A DNA stretch of 64,000 nt, from NCBI GenBank assembly GCA_014654705.1, contig JACVZY010000059.1, positions 186,001-250,000 of the forward strand. The letters are read 5' to 3'. Position 1 is the first letter of the stretch, and every line of letters starts with the position of its first letter. The position numbers were made by a program, and so were the translations under genes. Positions 7,305 to 15,864 of this stretch are shown here, piece after piece. The DNA comes from Ignavibacteria bacterium (lineage in GTDB: Bacteria; Bacteroidota; Ignavibacteria; Kapaibacteriales; UBA4661). The notes under the pieces were generated by a model, which made no database searches, was not told where the DNA came from, and saw only the letters and a list, made by a program, of their open reading frames with translations.

Positions 7305-9485
7305 CTACGGATTGGCACATTCGGTCGAAAAAGTAGAGATTCGCGGAAATTCTACAATGAAGATCGCTCCTTTACCTAAGTCGCTTTCGCACCAGACTTT
7401 TCCCTGCATCATTTCCACCAGCTTTTTGACAATGGACAGCCCTAGTCCCGTAGAGTGTTCGCCTGCCGTTGGCTTGGCGGAAAGGCGGGCAAATTTGCCA
7501 AAGAGTTTCTTTTTGTCGCTGTCGCTCAGTCCGGGTCCCCTGTCGGCAACGCTCACGCGAGCCGCTTTGGTGCTTGCTTCTACGGCAATATGCACATTGG
7601 CATCGAAAGGCGAGTATTTCACGGCATTGGAAAGGAGGTTCTCCAAGACCTCGCGTAAACGACTGCTATCGGCGAGAATGTTTGTTTCGAGTGTGCTTTC
7701 GCTTGTGAAGTGGAGTGCGATGCGTTTTCTTTTCGCTATATCGCTGTATTCTTCCACAACACTTTTGGTCACGCTTGCAAGCATCACCTCTTGCATCTGC
7801 AAATGCACGCCGCCGGACTCAATGGCGTTCACATCAAGCAGATTCGTGATGATTTCTTGCATCCGTGCCGCTACAAGTTCGAGGGTCTCAAGGCGTTCCA
7901 GTCGCTTTTCGGGTGTCAGTTGGTCTTCCTTTATGCGGAGCAACTGCGTACCAAGAATGATACTGGCAAGCGGGTTCTTGAGGTCGTGTGCTGCTATACC
8001 CAAAAATTCGTTTTTTTCGTGATTCAGCGTTTGTAGCGCCAGATTTTGTTCTTGAAGCTGGGAATTAACAATTTCAATTTCCTGTGATTGCTCCTCCAGC
8101 AATGCTTGTTGGCGATGCAGTTCGGTATTGTCGCGTTTTTTAATGCTGTTCGCACGGGCAAGCACAACTGCCAAAATGACAACGAGAATCAAACCCAGCA
8201 AGACGGCAAAAATGAGAAATCGCTGCTGTTGTGTCTCGGTGTACTGTGCATGATTGATCGCTTGAAGACGGTCGTTTTCTATTTCTTGTTGGCGGAGTTT
8301 GTAGTTTGCTTCCAAGACAGCAATATGTTTGCGAGATTCAAGATTTTGCGCCGAATCGCTCATTTGCTTAAAAAGCTGATATGCTTGATAAGCGTCTTTG
8401 TATCGTCCTTGTGCGGCATTTGCTGTTGCCAGAAGTTCAGCAGCGTCTTTGATGATTGCTGCCATGCCGACAGTGCGGGCGGTGTCGAGCGCCCGTTTGG
8501 CATACTGCCGCGCTTCATCGCTGCGCCCCAGTGATTGGTACGCTGCTGCAATGCCGTGCAGCGAGTATGCGATCACTCGGGGGTTATTTGCTTTTGTGGC
8601 AGTTTGGAAGGCGCGTTCTTGATATTTCAGTGCTTCGCGCACCTTGCCTTGTTTTGTCAAGACCAGTCCGATTTTGTGTAGCACAAAGGCAGCATTGCTG
8701 TTGTAGCCGATAGCTTCGGCAATCTGCAGGGCACGTGTGTTGTAGTCGAGTGCAAGGTCGTATTGTCCTTGCTGAAAATATACACCGCCGATATTTGCCA
8801 GCACAATGCTCATGCCCCGTTGATCATTGATTTCTTCAGCAAGACCGAGCGACTTGAAAAAATACTGCTGTGCTGCCGCAAGATCGCCCTGCTGCTGATA
8901 GACCATACCGATATTGCCGATGGTAATTTGCCGCCCACGTTTGTCGCCGTTCGCTTCGCGTATTTTCAGTGCCTTCAGAAAGTTTTCCAATGCAAGGCGG
9001 TAGTTGCCTTGGTCGTTGTAAATCAAGCCCAAACTATTGAGGGCAAATGCCATGTTGGTTTGGTCGTGGAGGGAATCATTGAGGCGTACCGCTTGCTCTT
9101 GATAGGCAAGGGCTGCGCTATAGTGTCCTTGCTCCCATGAGGCACCGCCCATATTGGTCAGTGCTTGTGCCAAGCCCTGTTTGAAGTTCAGTGTGCCGGA
9201 GAGCGTCATTGCTTCATTGGCGAAGCGCTCACGCTCAAGCGGACTCACGCCGCGAAGTTCAAAGGCGAGTTGGTTGAGTACGTTCACACGAGAGGTATCA
9301 GCTCGCAGGTGCGGAAGCAGCTTCTTGAGGGAATCTGCTGCACGTGGTTGTGCAAGCAGAACAGCAGAGAAAAAGCACAGCATTGCGGCACAGAAAGCAC
9401 AGCCACATCCCAAAAAATTGTGAGTGCGGTCATGGTGGACAACTATCGTGACTCCATGTTTCATGTTCTCTGGCAGCCTTATCAT
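7305..9485 (-). CDS. TPR-containing sensor histidine kinase
   Basis: A 726-residue protein: signal-like hydrophobic segment (about 28-46), TPR repeats (about 105-370), a transmembrane helix (422-444), a coiled coil (450-490), a HisKA domain with phospho-acceptor His500 in EFLGIAAHDLKNPL, and a HATPase domain with NLLSNAVKYSP, DRGPGLS, FGKFARLS and STGLGLSIVKKLVE. The sensor TPRs would lie outside the inner membrane. Another ATG is at 9464. Its architecture and spacing are nearly those of the kinase two genes upstream, so the two are paralogues. A NarL-type regulator lies about 103 bases upstream on the same strand and is a plausible shared partner. Confidence 0.9.
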   Translation of the reverse strand: MIRLPENMKHGVTIVVHHDRTHNFLGCGCAFCAAMLCFFSAVLLAQPRAADSLKKLLPHLRADTSRVNVLNQLAFELRGVSPLERERFANEAMTLSGTLNFKQGLAQALTNMGGASWEQGHYSAALAYQEQAVRLNDSLHDQTNMAFALNSLGLIYNDQGNYRLALENFLKALKIREANGDKRGRQITIGNIGMVYQQQGDLAAAQQYFFKSLGLAEEINDQRGMSIVLANIGGVYFQQGQYDLALDYNTRALQIAEAIGYNSNAAFVLHKIGLVLTKQGKVREALKYQERAFQTATKANNPRVIAYSLHGIAAAYQSLGRSDEARQYAKRALDTARTVGMAAIIKDAAELLATANAAQGRYKDAYQAYQLFKQMSDSAQNLESRKHIAVLEANYKLRQQEIENDRLQAINHAQYTETQQQRFLIFAVLLGLILVVILAVVLARANSIKKRDNTELHRQQALLEEQSQEIEIVNSQLQEQNLALQTLNHEKNEFLGIAAHDLKNPLASIILGTQLLRIKEDQLTPEKRLERLETLELVAARMQEIITNLLDVNAIESGGVHLQMQEVMLASVTKSVVEEYSDIAKRKRIALHFTSESTLETNILADSSRLREVLENLLSNAVKYSPFDANVHIAVEASTKAARVSVADRGPGLSDSDKKKLFGKFARLSAKPTAGEHSTGLGLSIVKKLVEMMQGKVWCESDLGKGAIFIVEFPRISTFSTECANP

Positions 9486-9588
9486 TTTCTGTAATGTCTT
9501 CGTGATTACGCTTGGAGGAACAATAAAAATGGAATATACGAACTTCGGCGCAGAAAAAATTGGACGAGGAGCGGTAAAGGAATATTAT

Positions 9589-10245
9589 TCAGACCAGACC
9601 ATACTCAAGGGCAAATCGAGTAATGCCGGCGGCGTTGCGAACACCGGTTTTTTCCAAAATGTGTTGGCGGTGCGAATCCACCGTGCGGACGCTGATGAAG
9701 AGTTTGTCGGCAATCTCTTGCGTCGTCATTTCGAGCGCAATGAGGCGGATGATTTCGAGTTCTCGTTTAGAAAGAGACTCCAGCACGAGAAGCGCATCGG
9801 GCGAAGGCGGTATGCTCTTGGTGTCTATCAGCGCGGTCGTTACTTCGGGACTAAAATACTGCCCGCCGCTTGCGAGCGTTCGCAGTGCCAAGAGCATTTC
9901 TTCTTTGGTTGCTGTTTTGAGGATGTAACCGCTTGCTCCGGCTTCCAGTACCTTGCGGATAATATGCGTTTCGCGGTGCATCGTCAAGCAGAGAATTTTC
10001 AAAGCGGGAAAGCGTTTTATGAGGCGTGTGCACAGCTCGGCACCTGTTGCGTCCGGCATACTGAAGTCCGTGATGAGGACATCAGGCTGGTGCGCTTCGA
10101 TAAGTGCCTCGACTTCGACTGGGTGCGCAGTGATAGCGGCAATGACAACACCGTCAGTCTCAGAGAAAAGACTTTGAATTGCCAGCGAAAATAAGCGGTG
10201 GTCGTCCACCATCACCACACGAATCGGTTGTATGTTCATGGGCAT
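9589..10245 (-). CDS. NarL/LuxR-family response regulator
   Basis: About 218 residues: a receiver domain (VVMVDDHRLFSLAI at the start, phospho-acceptor Asp in VLITDFSMPDATG, and the final Lys in GYILKTATKEE) followed by a LuxR-type helix-turn-helix (LSKRELEIIRLIALEMTTQE, then ADKLFISVRTVDSHRQHI). The frame is open far upstream but overlaps the kinase there. ATG codons at 10245 and 10239 are the realistic starts; an AAAGG lies upstream and favours 10245. The gap to the upstream kinase stop is 7 bases, indicating a kinase-regulator operon. All catalytic residues are present. Targets are unknown. Confidence 0.92.
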   Translation of the reverse strand: MPMNIQPIRVVMVDDHRLFSLAIQSLFSETDGVVIAAITAHPVEVEALIEAHQPDVLITDFSMPDATGAELCTRLIKRFPALKILCLTMHRETHIIRKVLEAGASGYILKTATKEEMLLALRTLASGGQYFSPEVTTALIDTKSIPPSPDALLVLESLSKRELEIIRLIALEMTTQEIADKLFISVRTVDSHRQHILEKTGVRNAAGITRFALEYGLV

Positions 10246-10252
10246 CAGAAAA

Positions 10253-12409
10253 TTACACCTTTGGAAGCTGAACAATAAAGGTCGTGCCCGCTCTACCCTG
10301 TGAGGCTTCGCTCTCGCACCACACCTTGCCTTGCATTGCGTCCACCATTTTTTTGACAATCGAAAGCCCCAAGCCCGTTGAATGCTCATTGCCGGTTGGT
10401 CGGGCAGAGAGACGAGCAAATTTACCAAACAGTCTGGGTTTGTCGGTTTCAAGGATTCCGGCACCTTCGTCACGGACACAAATGCAAATATAATCGTTTT
10501 GTACAGATTCTGTGCCGTCGTGATGTAAAATTCGCCCGTCGGTGAGCGCAATGTTCACCGTTCCGCCCAGAGGTGAGAATTTGACAGCATTGGAAATCAG
10601 ATTCTCCAGCACTTGCTCCACAGCCATCGTATCTGCCCGCACGAAGAGTGACGGCGTGAGTGCGGGAGCGAGGGTAATATTCTTGTTCTTGGCTGCTGTG
10701 GTGTATTGATCAATAATTATTTGCAGCACCATGCCAATATCCACGTTTTCCGATGTAAGCGTCATCATTCCTTGCTCTATCGCATTGACATCAAGAAGAT
10801 TTTTAATGAGTCCAAACATCTGCTCTGCCAATTGGCGAATGAGCAGGGCGGAGTCGCGTGTCTGCTCGTGCTTGATGCTTCCCTGTTCATCGTGAAGTAC
10901 TCCGGCGAGCAGACGAATACTGCTGAGAGGGCTTTTGAGGTCGTGTGCGGCTATACCCAAAAACTCATTTTTTTCATCATTCATTTGTACGAGTGCTTCG
11001 TTTTTATTTTCTAGCTCATTATTGCTTTCTTGAAGTTCGGTATTGATAAGCTCAATTTCTCGCGCTTGTTCGCTGAGAATTGCCTGCTGACGCATAATTT
11101 CAGCATTGGCGCGTTTGTTGTCGTAGTAGCGCATAGTGATGACCACCATGAGCGCTGAGAGCAGTATGAGCACAGCGAGAAGACCATTGCGCCACGAGGT
11201 CTTGATTTCATTCTCTTTGGCAAGCATCACCAAATCACGTTCTTTCTGGTCAATTTCGCGCTGCGTAGCCATGTCTGCCAGTTGTTGTGCGGTTTTTTGG
11301 CTGAAAATTGAGTCTCGGAGCGCTGAGGAGCGCACGAAATACCCCAGTGCCTCTTTGTAGCGTTTCTGAGAGCGCAATATATCCGCACAGAGCGCCGTAG
11401 CTTCGCTCATAATTGTTTTGGAGCCAATCTCTTCCGCCAAGCGTAGCGCCCGCTCGCTGTATAGAAGAGCCTCGGTGTACCGATGGTCTGCAGCATATAA
11501 ACGCCCTATTTCCGTCAGGGATGAAGCCATGCCGCTTCGGTCTTGGATGCTGTCTTGCAGAGCCAGTGCTTGCTTCTGCGTTTGGAGCGCCTCCGGGAGC
11601 CGTCCCATGCGGTTGTAGAGCTTGCCCAATGCGTTGAGCGAAACGGCAACACCTTGACGGTGATGGAGTGCCATGCGTAATGTCAGCGCTTCGGTGTAGT
11701 AAGCAAGCGCTTTGTCGTAGCGCTGCAATGCCTCATAGACCGTTCCAAGACCCATGAGCGGGTAGGGAATATGCGTCGCATTGTTGATTTCCCTATTGAT
11801 AGCCAAAGCACGTTCGTGGAATTCAATAGCGCGAGTGTAGTTTGCCTGAAACCGATAGCACGTACCGATGTTATCACACGAAACCGCCAGACCGACTTTA
11901 TCATTCACTGCTTCTTGTAAGGGCAGCGCACGAAAATAATGCTCCGAAGCCTTGCCATAGTTACCCTGATACTGATAGGTCAAGCCAAGCGCATTCAGCG
12001 AGCGCCCCATACCAACGGTGTCGTGAATATTAGTGCGAACTGTGAGAGCCGAAGCGCTGTATAGCCGAGAGGTGTCGTAGCGCGCTTGCACGAAGTACAG
12101 CAAGGACAAACGGTGCAGCGCATCTCCCGTGCCACGTGCAAAGCCAATGCTCCGTGCAGCCTTGAGTGCTAAAAGTGCGTATTCTTGCGCTTTCGGAAGG
12201 TCATTGGCGTAGAGACGATATTTTTCTGAAAGGTCATTCATCAGCATCACCTTTGCGCTGTCGTCGGGTTTGCTTCGGACGGTTTCCCACGAGCGCTTGA
12301 GAGAATCCAGCAGGAGTTGTTGTGCCGTAAGCCGTTCTGGGGCGTAGGATGCGAGGAAAAACAGGACAAGCCACAAGCCACGCAGGATGAATAGTCGCGG
12401 TCGTTTCAT
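10253..12409 (-). CDS. TPR-containing sensor histidine kinase (cognate of adjacent regulator)
   Basis: About 718 residues from the ATG at 12409, which begins a clear signal or anchor segment (MKRPRLFILRGLWLVLFFLA); the open frame extends to 12472. TPR repeats fill about residues 80-370, then a transmembrane helix (about 408-427), a coiled coil, a HisKA domain with His489 in EFLGIAAHDLKSPLSS, and a HATPase domain with NLISNAVKFSPLGG, DEGAGI, FGKFARLSARPTG and STGLGLSIVKKMVD. It ends 7 bases before the response regulator. The paralogue downstream shares domain order, spacing and motifs. The kinase faces sdhA with about 360 bases between them, so the two genes are divergent. Confidence 0.9.
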   Translation of the reverse strand: MKRPRLFILRGLWLVLFFLASYAPERLTAQQLLLDSLKRSWETVRSKPDDSAKVMLMNDLSEKYRLYANDLPKAQEYALLALKAARSIGFARGTGDALHRLSLLYFVQARYDTSRLYSASALTVRTNIHDTVGMGRSLNALGLTYQYQGNYGKASEHYFRALPLQEAVNDKVGLAVSCDNIGTCYRFQANYTRAIEFHERALAINREINNATHIPYPLMGLGTVYEALQRYDKALAYYTEALTLRMALHHRQGVAVSLNALGKLYNRMGRLPEALQTQKQALALQDSIQDRSGMASSLTEIGRLYAADHRYTEALLYSERALRLAEEIGSKTIMSEATALCADILRSQKRYKEALGYFVRSSALRDSIFSQKTAQQLADMATQREIDQKERDLVMLAKENEIKTSWRNGLLAVLILLSALMVVITMRYYDNKRANAEIMRQQAILSEQAREIELINTELQESNNELENKNEALVQMNDEKNEFLGIAAHDLKSPLSSIRLLAGVLHDEQGSIKHEQTRDSALLIRQLAEQMFGLIKNLLDVNAIEQGMMTLTSENVDIGMVLQIIIDQYTTAAKNKNITLAPALTPSLFVRADTMAVEQVLENLISNAVKFSPLGGTVNIALTDGRILHHDGTESVQNDYICICVRDEGAGILETDKPRLFGKFARLSARPTGNEHSTGLGLSIVKKMVDAMQGKVWCESEASQGRAGTTFIVQLPKV

Positions 12410-12732
12410 AATTATTCGGAAAACCTGAGAACTGAAGGAAGTAGCAAACGATGCAATTCTACGGAGCATCAAGCGGACAAAATAGAAAAAAGCGAGTAGA
12501 AAAGGGGCAAATATTCTGCTCTACCTGCCTTGAGCGGCTGTGGTCAAATTCTGTGGAACTTGAAGCGTGTAAAACTTGTTTTGGTCGTAAGGCAAAAAAC
12601 GGTAAAGAATTTTGACAAGAAAGAGACGGAAATTTTGTGCGATACAAGCGAAAAATGTATTTTACGCAGCGCATAAAAAAACGGCGAAGCAAAATCACGC
12701 CTTGCAAAGTCAACCACCCGCAAAAAAACTCT

Positions 12733-12765
12733 AATTTCGTAATTCGTCATTCCTAATTCGTAATT
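12733..12765. repeat. Short dispersed repeat (TAATTCGTAATT type), copy 1
   Basis: An A/T-rich unit containing TTCGTAATTCGTCATTCCTA and then ATTCGTAATT, ending four bases before the sdhA ATG. A second copy at 42551-42580 matches 28 of 30 bases. The rest of the 360-base divergent region (12410-12769) shows no other clear structure. The repeat occupies the place where a ribosome-binding site would be; none is visible. Confidence 0.7.
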
Positions 12766-12769
12766 GATT

Positions 12770-14686
12770 ATGGCAACAGTACTCGATTCCAAAGTTCCTA
12801 GTGGACCGCTTGGTGAGAAATGGGAAAAACATAAGTTTGAAAGCAAACTCGTGAACCCCGCGAACCGCCGTAAATTCTCGGTGATTGTCGTTGGTACAGG
12901 CTTGGCAGGAGCTTCAGCTGCTGCTTCGCTGGGCGACATGGGCTATAAGGTCAAAGCATTTTGCTTTCAAGACAGCCCGCGCCGGGCGCATAGTATCGCG
13001 GCTCAAGGTGGCATCAATGCTGCCAAAAACTACCGCAACGACGGCGACAGCACCTATCGCCTTTTCTACGATACCATCAAGGGTGGCGATTATCGCGCCC
13101 GCGAAGCAAATGTCCATCGTTTAGCCGAAGTCAGCACCAACATCATTGACCAATGCGTTGCGCAGGGCGTTCCCTTTGCCCGCGAATATGGTGGCTTGCT
13201 GGACAACCGCTCCTTCGGCGGAGCGCAGGTGTCGCGTACATTCTATGCGCGTGGGCAAACCGGACAGCAGCTTCTCTTGGGCGCGTACTCGGCACTTTCA
13301 CGCCAGATTCATCTGAAAAATGTGGAAATGCACACTCGTACAGAAATGCTGGATGTGGTTGTTATCGGTGGTCGCGCTCGTGGCATCATCACGCGCAATC
13401 TCGTTACGGGAGCAGTCGAGCGCCACGTTGCTGATGCCGTGCTGCTTTGCACGGGCGGCTATGGCAACGTCTTTTTCCTTTCCACGAATGCCCAAGGCTG
13501 TAATGTTACCGCCACATGGCGAGCGCACCGCAGAGGCGCGTTCTTTGCGAATCCATGCTACACGCAAATTCACCCGACGTGTATTCCTGTGCATGGCGAA
13601 GACCAATCCAAACTGACGCTGATGAGCGAAAGTCTCCGCAATGACGGGCGTGTATGGGTTCCGAAGGCAAAAGGCGATAAGCGCCGTGCCGAGGACATTC
13701 CTGAAGCAGAACGCGATTACTTCTTGGAGCGCAAATATCCGGCGTTTGGCAATCTTGTGCCGCGTGATATTGCTTCGCGTAATGCAAAAGAAGTGTGCGA
13801 CGAAGGTCGTGGCGTGGGCGACGGGCAAGCGGTTTATCTTGATTTTGCTGCATCCATTCAGCGTGTCGGCGAGGATGTCATCCGCGACCGTTACGGCAAT
13901 TTGTTCGATATGTATGCTAAAATTACCGCCGAAAATCCATACAAAACGCCGATGCAAATTTATCCCGCCGTGCATTACACCATGGGTGGTTTGTGGGTGG
14001 ATTACAATTTGCAAAGTACCATTCCGGGCTTGTTTGTGCTGGGCGAAGCGAATTTCTCCGACCACGGTGCGAACCGCTTGGGCGCGTCAGCACTCATGCA
14101 GGGCTTGGCGGATGGTTATTTTGTCATTCCCTACACGCTTGGCAATTACTTGGGCGGCACAAAACTTGACCCCGTGGACGCAAATGCTCCCGAATTTGGC
14201 GCAACAGAAAATGAAGTGAACGAGCGCGTGAACAAACTTCTGAGCATCAAAGGCAATAAAACGCCACTTGCTTTCCACAAAGAATTAGGCAAAATTATGT
14301 GGAATGAGTGCGGTATGGCGCGAAACAAAGCTGGCTTGGAATCAGCACTGAAGCGTATTCCCGAACTCCGCGAAGAGTTTTGGAATAACGTCAAAGTATC
14401 GGGCGAAGCAGGTGAATTTAACCAACAGCTTGAGCGTGCCGGTCGCGTGGCGGATTTCCTTGAGTTTGGCGAACTCTTTGCTAAAGATGCTCTCATCCGC
14501 GAAGAAAGCTGCGGCGGGCACTTCCGCGAAGAACATCAAACCGAAGAAGGCGAAGCAAAACGCGACGACGATAACTTCGCACACGTCGCCGCCTATGAGT
14601 GGACCGGTAGTAACGGCGCGCAAACACGCCACGTGGAGCAACTTGTTTTTGAAAACGTTAAATTGACGCAAAGGAGCTACAAATAA
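12770..14686 (+). CDS. sdhA: Succinate dehydrogenase/fumarate reductase flavoprotein subunit
   Basis: A 638-residue catalytic subunit that interconverts succinate and fumarate at the inner face of the membrane and carries FAD. It shows the dinucleotide-binding segment ([20 protein letters not shown]), the FAD-linked histidine region ([17 protein letters not shown]), the substrate region with [20 protein letters not shown], and [20 protein letters not shown]. The length (about 640) is that of the Bacteroidota/epsilonproteobacterial type that works with a di-haem anchor. The frame is open from a TTG at 12764, but the ATG at 12770 is preferred. The start codon of sdhB overlaps the stop by one base. 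No anchor subunit gene lies upstream or downstream here. Confidence 0.96.
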   Translation: MATVLDSKVPSGPLGEKWEKHKFESKLVNPANRRKFSVIVVGTGLAGASAAASLGDMGYKVKAFCFQDSPRRAHSIAAQGGINAAKNYRNDGDSTYRLFYDTIKGGDYRAREANVHRLAEVSTNIIDQCVAQGVPFAREYGGLLDNRSFGGAQVSRTFYARGQTGQQLLLGAYSALSRQIHLKNVEMHTRTEMLDVVVIGGRARGIITRNLVTGAVERHVADAVLLCTGGYGNVFFLSTNAQGCNVTATWRAHRRGAFFANPCYTQIHPTCIPVHGEDQSKLTLMSESLRNDGRVWVPKAKGDKRRAEDIPEAERDYFLERKYPAFGNLVPRDIASRNAKEVCDEGRGVGDGQAVYLDFAASIQRVGEDVIRDRYGNLFDMYAKITAENPYKTPMQIYPAVHYTMGGLWVDYNLQSTIPGLFVLGEANFSDHGANRLGASALMQGLADGYFVIPYTLGNYLGGTKLDPVDANAPEFGATENEVNERVNKLLSIKGNKTPLAFHKELGKIMWNECGMARNKAGLESALKRIPELREEFWNNVKVSGEAGEFNQQLERAGRVADFLEFGELFAKDALIREESCGGHFREEHQTEEGEAKRDDDNFAHVAAYEWTGSNGAQTRHVEQLVFENVKLTQRSYK

Positions 14687-15498
14687 TGGCTACAATGACA
14701 ACAACAAATGGACACGCCGCGAACGGACACGCCGCAAATGGTCATTCCAAGGGCAAAATGCTCAACTTGACGCTTCAAGTCTGGCGACAAAAAAATGCCA
14801 CTGCCAAAGGGCGCATGGAAGAGTACAAGTTGAAGGGTGTTTCGACGGAAATGTCGTTCTTGGAAATGCTTGATATGCTCAACGAGCAACTCATCAAAGA
14901 AGGCAAAGACCCCGTTGCCTTCGACCACGACTGCCGCGAGGGAATTTGCGGTATGTGCGGTGCGATGGTGAACGGCTATGCGCATGGTCCCGATGAAGCC
15001 ACAACGCTTTGCCAGACCCATATGCGCTCGTTCTCGGACGGCGAGACTATCACCATTGAGCCATGGCGGGCAAAAGCATTTCCGGTCATCAAAGACCTCG
15101 CTGTTGACCGCACATCGTTCGAGCGCATTATTCAAGCGGGCGGCTATGTCTCGATCGGTACGGGCGGCGCACCGGACGGCAATTCCATCCCGATTCCGAA
15201 AGAAGCTGCCGACAAAGCAATGGACGCAGCGCAGTGTATTGGCTGCGGTGCGTGCGTGGCGGCTTGCCCGAATGCGTCGGCAATGCTCTTCACGAGTGCA
15301 AAAATCTCGCACCTTGCGCACTTGCCGCAAGGGCAGGTAGAACGCCGCGAGCGGGCTGCTAACATGATTCGCGCTATGGACGAACTTGGTTTCGGAAATT
15401 GCACCAACCACGGCGAATGCGAAGCTGTTTGCCCGAAAGAAATCAAAATGGAAAACATTGCACTGATGAACCGCGAGTATTTTGGGGCGTTGGTGTAA
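14686..15498 (+). CDS. sdhB: Succinate dehydrogenase/fumarate reductase iron-sulfur subunit
   Basis: A 270-residue subunit that passes electrons from the flavin to the quinone site. Three cluster-binding regions are visible: [10 protein letters not shown] for [2Fe-2S], [13 protein letters not shown] for [4Fe-4S] and [15 protein letters not shown] for the last cluster. The N-terminus has a repetitive [17 protein letters not shown] stretch before the conserved fold begins. The start overlaps the sdhA stop (TAATG), with AAGGAG about 10 bases upstream, so translation is probably coupled. A terminator follows directly, so the transcript ends without an sdhC gene. Confidence 0.96.
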   Translation: MATMTTTNGHAANGHAANGHSKGKMLNLTLQVWRQKNATAKGRMEEYKLKGVSTEMSFLEMLDMLNEQLIKEGKDPVAFDHDCREGICGMCGAMVNGYAHGPDEATTLCQTHMRSFSDGETITIEPWRAKAFPVIKDLAVDRTSFERIIQAGGYVSIGTGGAPDGNSIPIPKEAADKAMDAAQCIGCGACVAACPNASAMLFTSAKISHLAHLPQGQVERRERAANMIRAMDELGFGNCTNHGECEAVCPKEIKMENIALMNREYFGALV

Positions 15499-15533
15499 AT
15501 TTTCTTAGAAGAGAACAAAACAAGTAGAACAAA

Positions 15534-15588
15534 ACAAGCGGCTGCACGAAATTCTAACCATAAGATTTCGCGTAGCCGCTTTGTTTTT
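15534..15588 (+). terminator. Rho-independent terminator after sdhB
   Basis: Arms ACAAGCGGCT (from 15534) and AGCCGCTTTGT (to about 15584), extended inward by GAAAT/ATTTC pairing, are followed by a T-rich run. It lies 35 bases after the sdhB stop. Confidence 0.85.
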
Positions 15589-15627
15589 ATTGGGATTGCA
15601 ACACTACAATCATCATCAGTGTACTCT

Positions 15628-15742
15628 TAGGACTTTCGCAAAAGCACTACTATTGATCACACAGACAAGAGTGTCTGTGCCACCGAAACCAGTTCTCATG
15701 CCGTAGCACAGACACTCTTGTCTGTGTTCTGCGAAACTCCTA
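15628..15742. mobile_element. MITE-like non-coding element with terminal inverted repeats
   Basis: A 115-bp element. The ends are TAGGACTTTCGCA (15628-15640) and TGCGAAACTCCTA (15730-15742), inverted repeats matching in 12 of 13 positions. Inside, a perfect 22-bp inverted repeat (15659-15680 and 15706-15727) has arms that can each fold (CAGACA...TGTCTG). The 5-bp string ACTCT flanks both ends (15623-15627 and 15743-15747), like a target-site duplication; alternatively the bounding TA could be the duplicated target. No coding sequence is present, so it would need a transposase elsewhere in the genome. It lies between the sdhB terminator and the LRR gene. Confidence 0.65.
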
Positions 15743-15864
15743 ACTCTTTAATGTCGTAGAAAATATCCGATACTTTCGTATCATTGCTTTTTTTGTACAA
15801 CAACGACGAAAAGCAAATCTCCATGTTTTGTCAATCTTCTCAAAGAAGTGGTATGATAGCAGAT

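Noticed and set aside
7312-8036. Plus-strand open frames across the histidine kinase gene
   Set aside because: They lie opposite a well-supported kinase and have no domain of their own.
12544-12939. Minus-strand frame spanning the sdhA start
   Set aside because: It overlaps sdhA and translates the dispersed repeat; no support as a gene.
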